From Bythopirellula sp. (GTDB lineage Bacteria; Planctomycetota; Planctomycetia; Pirellulales; Lacipirellulaceae), in the NCBI GenBank assembly GCA_028285205.1, contig JANQQA010000262.1:1-63872 (forward strand): a stretch of DNA of 63,872 nucleotides. Reading direction: 5' to 3'. The notes under the pieces are model-generated. The model ran no database searches. It saw only the letters and a list, made by a program, of their open reading frames with translations, and had not been told where the DNA came from. The stretch's first letter is position 1; the number at the start of each line of letters is the position of its first letter. The position numbers were made by a program, and so were the translations under genes. Positions 56,068-63,872 of this stretch are shown here, in pieces.

Positions 56068-56688
56068 CTAGCCCGTGATCTTTTGATGATCGAAGACTAG
56101 ATCGTTGTCATCGGGGGCAGTTACATAACCGCTGTGGTGTGGCAAAGGCAACTCATCTTCAAGCTTTCGCCCCATCTGCGCCGCACCGGCGGTGCCAGTG
56201 CTCTTGGCGATCTTGTGCCCCTTGATTTTGTCTTGAATTCGCATCAGACCTTCGAGCAAAGACTCAGGACGTGGCGGGCAACCTGGTACATAAACGTCTA
56301 CGGGAACAACGAGGTCGACTCCCTTGACAACGTGGTATCCATATTTGAAGTAAGGTCCGCCACCGACGGTGCACGCACCCATGGCGATGACAAACTTCGG
56401 ATCGGGCATCAAGTTGTATAGCCGCCGGACGCGGCTGGCCATTTTGTAGGTGACCGTACCAGCGACGATCATCAAGTCGGCCTGCCGCGGAGTCGCACGG
56501 AAGGCGCCGGCCCCGAACCGATCGAGGTCGTAACGACTTGCTCCGGCCGCCATCATTTCGATGGCACAACAGGCCAGTCCGAAAGTCATTGGCCAGATAC
56601 TCGACTGGCGTGCCCAGTTGATTGCCTGTTCAACAGTCGTCGTGACGACGTTCTCTTCGAATCGTCCTTCGATCCAAGGTTGGCTCAT
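56068..56688 (-). CDS. nuoB: NADH-quinone oxidoreductase subunit B (orphan)
   Basis: 206 residues. All four cysteines that bind cluster N2 are present: Cys40 and Cys41 ([10 protein letters not shown]), Cys106 (MGACTVGGG), Cys137 ([14 protein letters not shown]). [15 protein letters not shown] and [11 protein letters not shown] are standard NuoB sequence. In complex I it carries the cluster next to the quinone site. Here no other nuo gene adjoins it; it lies between sufR and sufC with gaps of 129 and 86 bases. The C-terminal tail (about 30 residues) is longer than in E. coli. Confidence 0.93.
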   Translation of the reverse strand: MSQPWIEGRFEENVVTTTVEQAINWARQSSIWPMTFGLACCAIEMMAAGASRYDLDRFGAGAFRATPRQADLMIVAGTVTYKMASRVRRLYNLMPDPKFVIAMGACTVGGGPYFKYGYHVVKGVDLVVPVDVYVPGCPPRPESLLEGLMRIQDKIKGHKIAKSTGTAGAAQMGRKLEDELPLPHHSGYVTAPDDNDLVFDHQKITG

Positions 56689-56817
56689 AACAGCGTCCTA
56701 TTTCTCAAAAATCACTTCTATTGATGGGTCTAAACCGAAAGAAGCTATCAAGCGTAACATGCGGCTCAAGTGGTGCCTAGGTGTAGTAATCAGCCCGAAG
56801 TCGCCCTCGGCATCGCG

Positions 56818-57492
56818 CTAATGCTCCATCGTCGCGACTGTCGTGGGGGCAACGCTTGACTCAAATGTGCAACAGTTTTCGCCGTCGAGACGACAGCCGC
56901 TAAGGCGGACCCGCTCGCCCAATAATTCGGTAAACAACATCTTCTCCATCGAACATACTGTTCGGTCTTGTTCAGCGAGGTCTGGGTAGGGGCACGCGAG
57001 GGCGGTTAGAACTGGCAGTTGCCCGTCGGCTGAGGTGGTCACCTCGAACGGCACGTCACGGTCAGCCATCAAGCCGACCACGGACTCCATACGCTCCTGC
57101 AAGTCATGACCGGAGACCTTGTCGCGGTACACATCAGCCATTCGGCTCACAATCCGCTGCAGCAATCCGTGGCGAACATCGGGATCTTCGACTGCCCGCA
57201 CCTCCGTCCACAGTACCTGCGCCAGATCTTCACAATTGTTGCCACCGTGTTTCGCACCTTCCCGGGTCAGCGAATAGCGGTGTGTTGGCCGACCGCGTCC
57301 GGCCACCTCGGCCTCTCGAGCTACCAGACCCTGCTCCATCAAACGCGTCAGTCGCTGCCTTATTGCGGTAGCCGTCACGCCCGCGAAGTCGACCAGCTCA
57401 GTGATCGTGCTTGGCCCCTGACGACGCAAAAAGTCGACGACCGTGCGGTCTGACATGGTGTCGGAGTCGGTTTTTGCCTTATTTGCCGGCAT
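56818..57492 (-). CDS. sufR: SufR-type Fe-S-sensing transcriptional regulator
   Basis: 224 residues. The N-terminal winged HTH reads QGPSTITELVDFAGVTATAI and QRLTRLMEQGLVARE, with basic GRGRPTHRYSLT. The C-terminal half has five cysteines (167, 180, 200, 207, 208) matching the Fe-S ligand region of SufR. SufR represses the suf operon when its cluster is intact. Start at 57492; a second ATG lies 12 codons in. It is the first gene of the minus-strand suf run, which fits self-control. Confidence 0.88.
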   Translation of the reverse strand: MPANKAKTDSDTMSDRTVVDFLRRQGPSTITELVDFAGVTATAIRQRLTRLMEQGLVAREAEVAGRGRPTHRYSLTREGAKHGGNNCEDLAQVLWTEVRAVEDPDVRHGLLQRIVSRMADVYRDKVSGHDLQERMESVVGLMADRDVPFEVTTSADGQLPVLTALACPYPDLAEQDRTVCSMEKMLFTELLGERVRLSGCRLDGENCCTFESSVAPTTVATMEH

Positions 57493-57533
57493 GATGCTCG
57501 TGTCAAAGTCAGTAAAAGTCGGTAACTGCAGGT

Positions 57534-57561
57534 ATCATAGCAACCTCCCGATTAAAGACAA
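57534..57561 (-). promoter_or_regulatory. possible promoter of sufR
   Basis: On the minus strand TTGTCT is followed after 16 bases by TATGAT, the latter in extended form TGCTATGAT. It lies about 40 bases ahead of the start. Between it and the ATG there is a repeated GACTTT element (GACTTTTACTGACTTTGAC) that could be an operator. Seen by eye only. Confidence 0.35.
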
Positions 57562-57610
57562 CTGTTGGTTTGAAAAATAGATTTCGAAACCTGCGAAAAG
57601 ACGTAACCTG

Positions 57611-57639
57611 TTGACACTGAAGGATTTATCGGATAGAAG
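57611..57639 (+). promoter_or_regulatory. sigma70-like promoter of the NSS transporter gene
   Basis: TTGACA (57611-57616), 17-base spacer, TAGAAG (57634-57639). The -35 is perfect and the -10 matches four of six. It lies 111 bases before the transporter ATG. Confidence 0.45.
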
Positions 57640-57749
57640 AACCGCCCAGGAAGGCGTGTGCTCAATTTCAACACGCGCAGATTCAACAATGGCAGCACCA
57701 CGGGGACCGGGACCACAACGGACCGCCTCAGCAGATCGGAAAGCTCCGC

Positions 57750-59546
57750 ATGTCTCAGAATAAGAATCCCGGAGGTGAACAGTGGGCATCCAGAATAGGC
57801 GTGATTCTGGCAGTCGCTGGTTCCGCGGTTGGCCTTGGGAACTTTCTGCGTTTTCCTGGCCAGGCAGCCCAAAACGGTGGCGGCGCTTTTTTACTCCCTT
57901 ACTTCATCTCGTTGCTCGTGCTCGGAATTCCCCTGTGTTGGGCCGAGTGGACGATGGGACGCTACGGAGGCCTGAACGGCTTCCACTCCGCTCCTGGAAT
58001 ATTCAGCACGCTTTGGAAGAATCGACTGTCCAAGTATTTTGGCTGCATCGCGTTGCTGATTCCGCTGGTGATTTACATGTATTACGTTCTCCTGGAATCA
58101 TGGTGTTTGGGGTACGCGATCAGCTATCTCAACGGCGATCTCATGAAGGGTAGCGACGCCGATGCGTACAGTCAGTATTTCTCAGATTTCACCGGGCAAA
58201 GCGAGAACGGTGCGTTGCTGCAACCTTCGGGACGGTGGCAATTAGGGCTCCTGCTGTGCACATTCCTCTTCAATTTTGCGCTCATTTACCGCGGCGTGAG
58301 CAAAGGCATCGAAACATTCTGCCGTATCGCAATGCCCATTATGGTTGTCTTGGCTCTCGTCGTACTTGTGCGAGTGCTCACCCTAGGCACTCCTGATCCG
58401 TCAAAGCCGGAACAGTCCGTCCTTGGTGGCCTGGGCTTTATGTGGAACCCAAATTACGAGGCGCTTCAGAATCCACAAACATGGTTAGCGGCGTCGTCGC
58501 AGATATTCTTCAGCCTTTCGGTTGGTTTTGGTGTGATCATTAATTATGCGAGCTACCTCAAACGCAATGATGACGTGGTTCTGTCGGGGCTGACCTCCAG
58601 TAGCATGAATGAGTTTTTTGAAGTCTGCCTTGGCGGTCTGATCACGCTGCCCGCTGCCTTCATTTTTCTCGGCGCATCCGCTGGAGAGCAAGGCACCTTC
58701 GGTCTGGGATTTGTCTCGCTGCCGAACGTGTTTGCCGTCATGCCGGGAGGCCGATTCTTCGGCTTTCTCTGGTTCTTCATGTTGTTCATTGCTGCGATCA
58801 CCAGCAGCGTTTCCATGTTGCAGCCGGTAATTGCGTTTCTGGAGGAGGGTTTCGGCCTACGCCGACATGCATCCGCTGCATTGCTGGGGCTGATTTCAGC
58901 CCTCGGATGCGGTTTCGTTTTGAACTTCTCTGAGAACCTGTTGGCACTGGATACTTTTGACTTCTGGGTTGGCACTGTGCTGATATTTCTGCTGGCCCTT
59001 GTGCAGGCGGTGATTTACGGCTGGATATTTGGCATCGAGAAGGGTGAAGAAGAAGCGCATGTTGGCGCACACTTGCGAATACCAACTGTGGTCCAATACC
59101 TTCTCAAGTACGTTGTTCCGCTGTATTTGACTGGGATATTTGCGATGTTTTGCTACAACAATGTGCTCAGCAGCAGCAAGGAAATTGCACTCGTTGAAGC
59201 TGCTATCGCGGACTCGCTCAATGACGAAAACGCGCAGGCACAGCTGCAGGTCGCCTTTCCAGACTATGTCAAGGATTCCTACTCGACGATGCAGAGTCCT
59301 ACCGAAGAGAAGAGTTGGCAGATTAAGGACGAAGATGAATTATTGAAGTTCTTCATCGCTAAGAAAGAAGATGGAAAGCTGGCCCTATTTGAACACGTGC
59401 CTGGCTACCTTGAGAAGATTAGGACCGACCAAGTGGTATTCTCGTCCGTGCTATTCATCTCGCTCGTGTTTGGCTTTCTACTATTGATGGTCCATATCGC
59501 AGGCAGACGGTGGGAAGCACAGGGACGGATTTCGTACGAATCCTGA
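57750..59546 (+). CDS. sodium-dependent neurotransmitter-symporter-family transporter
   Basis: 598 residues of the NSS/SNF family. The diagnostic N-terminus [20 protein letters not shown] followed by [20 protein letters not shown] (Na and substrate sites) is present. [16 protein letters not shown] and the later helices follow. A hydrophilic stretch of about 70 residues separates the last two helices ([20 protein letters not shown]), an uncommon addition. Bacterial members import amino acids with Na+. Followed by a small MetS-like gene, so a MetP-type neutral amino acid importer is plausible. Confidence 0.93.
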   Translation: MSQNKNPGGEQWASRIGVILAVAGSAVGLGNFLRFPGQAAQNGGGAFLLPYFISLLVLGIPLCWAEWTMGRYGGLNGFHSAPGIFSTLWKNRLSKYFGCIALLIPLVIYMYYVLLESWCLGYAISYLNGDLMKGSDADAYSQYFSDFTGQSENGALLQPSGRWQLGLLLCTFLFNFALIYRGVSKGIETFCRIAMPIMVVLALVVLVRVLTLGTPDPSKPEQSVLGGLGFMWNPNYEALQNPQTWLAASSQIFFSLSVGFGVIINYASYLKRNDDVVLSGLTSSSMNEFFEVCLGGLITLPAAFIFLGASAGEQGTFGLGFVSLPNVFAVMPGGRFFGFLWFFMLFIAAITSSVSMLQPVIAFLEEGFGLRRHASAALLGLISALGCGFVLNFSENLLALDTFDFWVGTVLIFLLALVQAVIYGWIFGIEKGEEEAHVGAHLRIPTVVQYLLKYVVPLYLTGIFAMFCYNNVLSSSKEIALVEAAIADSLNDENAQAQLQVAFPDYVKDSYSTMQSPTEEKSWQIKDEDELLKFFIAKKEDGKLALFEHVPGYLEKIRTDQVVFSSVLFISLVFGFLLLMVHIAGRRWEAQGRISYES

Positions 59547-59612
59547 ATGCCTTGGGTACTCTCGGTAGTAGTGAGATTTAGTTAGACAAACAATACTGCA
59601 GAGGCAATACAC

Positions 59613-59774
59613 ATGGAACGCGGCGGCTGGATTGTTATGGTACTGTCGGTGAGTATCGTGTTGGCCCTACTCGGGTATTGCCTGAGCAAGGTGATGGGAT
59701 TGCCTCCCGTGGAAGTTGAGGACATCAAGGGCCCGCTTGAAATCGATACCGGAGATACAGAGTACTCTGACTAG
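59613..59774 (+). CDS. MetS-like small subunit of the NSS transporter
   Basis: A 53-residue frame beginning MERGGWIVMVLSVSIVLAL and ending in TAG at 59772-59774. One membrane helix (WIVMVLSVSIVLALLGYCL) is followed by LSKVMGLPPVEVEDIKGP and an acidic end. GAGG lies ten bases before the ATG. It sits 66 bases after the NSS transporter, as metS follows metP in actinobacteria, where the small protein is needed for transport. The family link is based on length, single helix and position, not on a search. Confidence 0.7.
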   Translation: MERGGWIVMVLSVSIVLALLGYCLSKVMGLPPVEVEDIKGPLEIDTGDTEYSD

Positions 59775-59804
59775 AGGTTGTTCACAGGTATCGACTTCCC
59801 GCAT

Positions 59805-59837
59805 AAAAAAGAGCCAGTCAGTTTATCTGACTGGCTC
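59805..59837 (-). terminator. intrinsic terminator of the first tandem PEP-CTERM gene
   Basis: GAGCCAGTCAG, five-base loop, CTGACTGGCTC: a perfect 11-base stem, followed on the minus strand by TTTTTT. It may also slow transcripts coming from the transporter side. Confidence 0.8.
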
Positions 59838-59868
59838 GCTGTATTGAACAAACCTTGCAAACGTCTGA

Positions 59869-60597
59869 CTACCGTCGACGCCGTGCAGTCGCGATGCACA
59901 CTATCGAAACGCCCATCAGTCCGAGCGTCGCTGGCTCAGGGATAATGTCTGGGTCAGGAATCAGTTCGTACTGCGACGACTGGCTGAGGAACAGAGCTCG
60001 AAATGCACCGCTATCGGCAGTAATCGTGAACATGTCACCATTGCTAATCACGGCGGGCGGAACGAACGTCAAGCTCGACGTGTCGTCTCCCACGGTGGAT
60101 CCCGCGCCCAAACCGGAGTACGTGAAGGTGTCAGTACCCGATGAGAACGCGGCCAGCGCGATGGAACTCAAGGAGGATTCGTAGGATCCTTGGTCGACCA
60201 TGAACGGAAATGGCGGAATGCCGATCACCGAGAATGAGATATCGTCATAGGTGACTTTGATCGATTCGCCTGGGTCAATCTGAGAGTTGACCACTCCCAG
60301 TTCGACGCCTGCAGCTTGATTGTTCACAATCAAACCTGCGGGGCTGCCACCTGCGTCGAAACCTTCGACGGTGAGTGTGTAGTCCACCTTAACGAGCCCG
60401 TCGTCGTACGAAAGGGTGTTGGTGTGAGAAGTGTCTCCCTGGGTGAACCCGTTCGTGAAGAACGCAGGGAAGCCTTGGAGATCAGGGGTCAGGCCCAAAC
60501 CGACACGAGCCTCAAGTGTTTGAATGTTCGCCGCTTGGGTAGTCGGTAGTAAAAGAGCCGATGCCACCATGGCAGTGGCTGTGAATATCGTCTTCAT
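59869..60597 (-). CDS. PEP-CTERM protein, tandem copy 1
   Basis: 242 residues. Signal peptide MVASALLLPTTQAANI; C-terminal PEPATLGLMGVSIVCIATA plus RRRR is the exosortase sorting signal. The middle is beta-rich (VKVDYTLTVEGFDAGGSPA; SIKVTYDDISFSVIG) and largely shared with the second copy. No named domain. Probably an exported surface or matrix protein. An independent terminator follows. Confidence 0.85.
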   Translation of the reverse strand: MKTIFTATAMVASALLLPTTQAANIQTLEARVGLGLTPDLQGFPAFFTNGFTQGDTSHTNTLSYDDGLVKVDYTLTVEGFDAGGSPAGLIVNNQAAGVELGVVNSQIDPGESIKVTYDDISFSVIGIPPFPFMVDQGSYESSLSSIALAAFSSGTDTFTYSGLGAGSTVGDDTSSLTFVPPAVISNGDMFTITADSGAFRALFLSQSSQYELIPDPDIIPEPATLGLMGVSIVCIATARRRR

Positions 60598-61003
60598 TAG
60601 TGACAGATCCTTCGTAGCAAGATTAATGAAATAACGAGCAACTTATACAATCAATCAATTAACCTGTGATGATGATGCAGTGGCAGATCTCCGAAGGTGA
60701 TATTACAAGGTGGTGCCCAACCGCGAGTTGAAATCTGCTTCTTCCCGACTCGACGGTCCATTGGGATTGTCTCCCAGTATTCGGAGCGTGTCAAAGGTTT
60801 TGCGAGTACAACTTGCGCTGTATTTCGATGAAGCTGGCTTGAAAACCCTAGAGCCTAGCGAGCGCGAAATCAACTAGAGGAATTTGGTAATTTAAGCAAT
60901 TTGCGACACCTGAATAGCTTGCGTCATTCTTTCAAGACAAAAAAAAGAGCTGACCCGTTGTTGGGCCAGCTCTTAGCAAGCTTCTATTTTGTTAAGCGTC
61001 TTG
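60598..61003. other. spacer between the tandem PEP-CTERM genes
   Basis: About 400 bases holding the terminator of the second copy (60945-60974) and, presumably, the promoter of the first. Otherwise no feature that I can support. Confidence 0.5.
60939..60974 (-). terminator. intrinsic terminator of the second tandem PEP-CTERM gene
   Basis: AAGAGCTG/CAGCTCTT stem with an inner CCC/GGG pair and loop GTTGTT (60945-60974), followed on the minus strand by TTTTTT or more. Confidence 0.8.
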
Positions 61004-61711
61004 TTAGCGGACGCGTCGTTTCGTGGCTAGAACTACCGTGGAAAGCGCTAGCAAGCCGATCGTTGCCGGCTCGGGGATGACCTTGTAATTGCCCGATCCG
61101 CTGATGTAGAGGGCACGGAAGGCTCCACTGTCCGCGGTGATGGTGAACATGTCGCCATTGGAGAGCGAGTAGTTCGGGAGGAAGGACAGTTGATCGGTGT
61201 CGTCGCCAACGGTCGAGCCCGCTCCCACGCCGCTGTACGTGTAGGTGTCCGTGCCCGCGTCGAAAGCGGCGAACCGGATTGAGCTAAGCAAGGCGGAAAA
61301 CGAACTAGGATCAACGAACCCCATCGGCGGGGCGCCGATCGTGGAGAAACTGATGTCGTCGTATGTGACCTTAATCGATTCGCCCGGATCGATTTGATTG
61401 TTGACGACACCAAACTCAACACCCGTGGCTGAGTTGTTCACAATCAGGCCAGCGGGAGCACCACCGGCATCGAAGGCCTCGATCGTCAGTGTCAGATCGA
61501 CTTGAACGACGCCATCGTTGAAAGAAATTGTGTCTGTGTGAGAAGTGTCTCCCTGGGTAAACCCGTTCGCGAAGAAACCCGGGAAACCCTGAGCGTCTGG
61601 CGTCAGACCAAGACCGATTCTGGTTTCGATTGATTCCATGGTCATTGCCTGAACGCTTGTCGCTAAGCAGAGTGTTGCGATCAGTGTTGCACCTAGTCTA
61701 AAAGAAATCAT
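61004..61711 (-). CDS. PEP-CTERM protein, tandem copy 2
   Basis: 235 residues. Signal peptide GATLIATLCLATSVQAMT; sorting signal PEPATIGLLALSTVVLATKR plus RVR. Long stretches match copy 1 nearly residue by residue (GLGLTPDAQGFPGFFANGFT; FGVVNNQIDPGESIKVTYDD; ISNGDMFTITADSGAFRAL-type end), so the pair arose by duplication. It lacks copy 1's IPDPDI insertion before the PEP motif. Role unknown. Confidence 0.85.
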   Translation of the reverse strand: MISFRLGATLIATLCLATSVQAMTMESIETRIGLGLTPDAQGFPGFFANGFTQGDTSHTDTISFNDGVVQVDLTLTIEAFDAGGAPAGLIVNNSATGVEFGVVNNQIDPGESIKVTYDDISFSTIGAPPMGFVDPSSFSALLSSIRFAAFDAGTDTYTYSGVGAGSTVGDDTDQLSFLPNYSLSNGDMFTITADSGAFRALYISGSGNYKVIPEPATIGLLALSTVVLATKRRVR

Positions 61712-62014
61712 GAGTACTATGTCCTTGTCAGCAATGGATGCCAGTCAATGAAGTTGCAAGTCAAGAATGGATGTCAATAACAGCGATGAACTCCGCCAAC
61801 TTACTCCCGTCCCTGGATGTCGCAGGCGGCATTTCGCGATTCCGCAATCTCCACCCACTTTACGAAGATTATCCATACAACCAGACCAATAGTCAAAGGA
61901 TTTGTTTTCCAAAAGTCGCCATTTCCTGCTATTGACCCAAATTATCAAAGCGATAATTTCCGAGGGCCACTGGTGGCGAGACGCGGAGCGTAAATTTGCT
62001 CAACGCTGGGGCTT
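61712..62014. other. intergenic region upstream of PEP-CTERM copy 2
   Basis: About 300 bases, fairly A/T-rich around 61840-61960. It contains TTATCAAAGCGATAA, a near-palindrome at about 61944. It is expected to hold the copy 2 promoter; no hexamers were assigned. A 65-codon plus-strand frame has no support. Confidence 0.4.
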
Positions 62015-63064
62015 TTACCCAGGGAAAAAATGATCAACGACCGAGAAAAACTGCTCGGAAGTCTCGATAGTGGCGACGTGCTTGCGGAATTCGCGGGCTC
62101 CAGGGCGTCCCTGGGCGTAGCAGCAGGCATATTTTCTCATCAGAACGGCACCCTTTTCCTCCCCAAACCGCTCACGTACCAGCTGAAAATGGTGCAGCAG
62201 CAGGAGCCGCTCCTCCTCCAGGCTAGGGTCCGGAGGGACTGGTTCGCCGCGGACCGCAGCACACGCTTGGGCGAACAGCCATGGCTTGTTGAGCGACGCG
62301 CGGGCGATCATGACACCGTCGACATCGTAGTGCCGGAACGCATCGACCACCCGCTCCGCCGAGTCGAGATCACCGTTGCCGATGAGCGGAATCGCATTGA
62401 GGTACGGTTTGATTGCCGAAATTCGGTCCCAATCGGCGCTCCCTCGAAACATGTCCGCTGCCGTCCGACCATGCACCGTGAGTGCGGCCGCGCCCGCGCC
62501 CTCCACCACCTGGGCAATGTCGATCGCGTTAATCTGATCGCGCGTGCAGCCGAGTCGAATCTTCGCCGTTACCGGTGTTGGAGCGCAGGCCGCTACCACG
62601 TGCTCAATGATCTGTCCCATCCGCTCCGGCTGACTCAGCAGATACGAACCACTATGGGCCTTCTGCGTCACTTGCCGCACCGGGCAGCCGAAGTTGATAT
62701 CGACCACGCTCACCTGATATTCGCTTGCCAGGCGTGCGCCGACTTTGGCCATCGTCTCGGGCTGATTGTCCCAGATCTGCACGGCCAGCGGTCGAGCTTC
62801 CTCTCGCACACCCCACAACCGATCGGGATGCTCCGCCTCGTGTTCGTCCAGCCAGACGAACCCACGCGCGTTGACCATCTCGGTTGCCAACAACCCCGCT
62901 CCACCAAACTCACGCACGATCTGCCGAAAGGCGTAGTTGGTGAACCCGGCCATCGGTGCCTGCAAGATCGGCGGATCGATCTTCAGCGGACCGATAAGGA
63001 ACGGCTGAGCAATCGGTTTCGCCTCGCTCGGCGATGACGCTGGAGTTTGTTCGACGGTGGACAT
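62015..63064 (-). CDS. dus: tRNA-dihydrouridine synthase
   Basis: 349 residues. FMN-binding TIM barrel: ILQAPMAGFTNYAFRQIVRE at the start, DINFGCPVRQVTQKAHSGSY with the catalytic Cys127, TAKIRLGCTRD, LTVHGRTAADMFRGSADW and PLIGNGDLDSAERVVDA. It reduces uridine in the tRNA D-loop using NADPH. DusB-like in pattern. The N-terminal 22 residues (TPASSPSEAKPIAQ) are an unusual low-complexity extension. Confidence 0.94.
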   Translation of the reverse strand: MSTVEQTPASSPSEAKPIAQPFLIGPLKIDPPILQAPMAGFTNYAFRQIVREFGGAGLLATEMVNARGFVWLDEHEAEHPDRLWGVREEARPLAVQIWDNQPETMAKVGARLASEYQVSVVDINFGCPVRQVTQKAHSGSYLLSQPERMGQIIEHVVAACAPTPVTAKIRLGCTRDQINAIDIAQVVEGAGAAALTVHGRTAADMFRGSADWDRISAIKPYLNAIPLIGNGDLDSAERVVDAFRHYDVDGVMIARASLNKPWLFAQACAAVRGEPVPPDPSLEEERLLLLHHFQLVRERFGEEKGAVLMRKYACCYAQGRPGAREFRKHVATIETSEQFFSVVDHFFPG

Positions 63065-63108
63065 AGCGATATTCTATCGACCAACAAGCTCGCGTACTAA
63101 CCGACGAG

Positions 63109-63872
63109 TCATTCCGTCGTGCCCTCCGGCTTCACTAGGATTGAACGCTCATCCCCTGGGCTGTCCGCCGGAACGCGCAGTGTCTTGCTTCGTCCATTGT
63201 CGCTGAAGGTGCGGGGAGGATAGCTCTGCGAACTGGTCGATTCCTGGGCACTCGCACGCCGGATCGCACCCTCCTGCCAACCGTCCTCGGTTTGGATCAG
63301 CATCGCCACCAGCCGCACGGTGCCAACGTCCTGAGGGACAGCCAGATCGGTGTATCGAGCGATGTCCGCGTTGTATCGATAAGCCGCGTCGACGAACGCG
63401 CGTCGTTGCAGCGCCAGCTGCTCGTACGCCTTCAATAGCAACGTGGCTGCTCCCTGGGCGCTGCGCCGCTGACCAATTTGCGAGTGCCACTGGAGTGCTT
63501 CGGTCGCCTCGCTGGCAAATTCCGTCAGTTGCTGGTGACGAAGTGGCAACAACTGGGCCAGCTGTTGCGCTTCTCGCGAGGTGCGTCCACGAAAGATGCG
63601 TTCGTACTTCGTCTCGTAGGAGCCACAGTGCGGCAAATCGCTGGGTAGCGGCAACGGACTTTCGCTGCTGAGTCCACAAGCCTTATGCAAACGCAGCTGC
63701 GCTACTTTCACGGCACTGCTAGCAACCTGCTTGCGTGCGGCAATGTCCGCCTGCGCATCGTCCCAGGCCTGGCCCGCTTGCAACAGTCCGTTGCGCTGAG
63801 AGCGAACGTCGATCTCTTCGCGCACGATCAGGTAGTAGTTCGAAACCGCCTCGGAAAGTTCCCAATACAACT
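63109..63872 (-). CDS. TolC-like outer-membrane efflux protein (5' partial)
   Basis: The frame is open to the right edge of the window, so only the last 253 or so residues are present. Long amphipathic helices (RNGLLQAGQAWDDAQADIAA; KQVASSAVKVAQLRLHKACG; AYEQLALQRRAFVDAAYRY) have the repeat layout of TolC/OprM factors. The YNADIARYTDLAVP segment resembles the family's last helix 'YN..ia.y'. The tail (about 60 residues, Ser/Pro/basic) is unlike classical TolC. It would span the outer membrane; the matching pump would lie outside the window. Confidence 0.65.
   Translation of the reverse strand, partial: LYWELSEAVSNYYLIVREEIDVRSQRNGLLQAGQAWDDAQADIAARKQVASSAVKVAQLRLHKACGLSSESPLPLPSDLPHCGSYETKYERIFRGRTSREAQQLAQLLPLRHQQLTEFASEATEALQWHSQIGQRRSAQGAATLLLKAYEQLALQRRAFVDAAYRYNADIARYTDLAVPQDVGTVRLVAMLIQTEDGWQEGAIRRASAQESTSSQSYPPRTFSDNGRSKTLRVPADSPGDERSILVKPEGTTE

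Noticed and set aside
59805..60974. Similar hairpins at 59811-59837 and 60945-60974 considered as a CRISPR or dispersed repeat
   Set aside because: Only two, different in sequence, each directly after a gene and followed by a T-tract: they are terminators.
62030..63037. A 335-codon plus-strand frame opposite the dihydrouridine synthase gene
   Set aside because: Its product shows no family likeness, while the minus strand carries every catalytic motif of the Dus family.

Overview
The window is a 63.9 kb chromosomal stretch from what is almost certainly a planctomycete, probably of the Pirellulales type. The indicators are a DUF1598 protein, three PEP-CTERM proteins, Tat-exported Gfo/Idh/MocA and TIM-barrel proteins, a large PQQ-propeller protein, a MoxR/DUF58/BatA operon, methanofuran-type C1 cofactor genes, an FHA-sigma54 regulator and a Ser/Thr kinase. 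I saw no phage, insertion sequence, CRISPR array, rRNA or tRNA.

Layout. 1-2200: end of an alpha/beta-hydrolase plus SGNH-hydrolase fusion, then a convergent HU gene with its terminator. 2806-26468: thirteen co-directional genes, most of them overlapping or a few bases apart. They encode a two-propeller PQQ/TPR protein, an alpha-toroid protein, MoxR ATPase, DUF58, two membrane VWA proteins, a three-helix membrane protein, a coiled-coil protein with a Q/G/S/P-rich linker, two further secreted proteins, one intact trypsin-like PDZ protease and two relatives whose catalytic residues are lost. I read this as one envelope-associated Bat-like machine; it is the best candidate here for an undescribed system.

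26446-37435: an accessory and housekeeping mix: a CBM-esterase, a Gfo/Idh oxidoreductase with a DoxX partner, a 2-hydroxyacid dehydrogenase, a Ser/Thr kinase, HAD and GNAT enzymes, a TIM-barrel isomerase, an SRPBCC protein, endonuclease IV and nucleoside diphosphate kinase. 37467-47540: an FHA-GAF-AAA+-Fis sigma54 activator, a DUF1598 protein, a PEP-CTERM protein, an A/T-richer orphan, valine-pyruvate transaminase, a zinc-finger ORF, a DHFR-like reductase and a fatty acid desaturase.

47786-57492: an ADP/ATP-carrier-like transporter converges on a long minus-strand run: sufR, nuoB, sufC, sufB, sufD, a Rieske ferredoxin, a MIP18/DUF59 factor, and then mfnD, mfnF and mfnE of methanofuran biosynthesis. 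This joins Fe-S assembly with C1-cofactor synthesis in one direction of transcription. 57750-59774: an NSS-family transporter with a 53-residue MetS-like subunit. 59869-61711: two tandem PEP-CTERM paralogs, each with a hairpin/T-tract terminator. 62015-63872: tRNA-dihydrouridine synthase and the 3' part of a TolC-like gene.

All functions rest on motif recognition and gene context by eye. No database search was possible.
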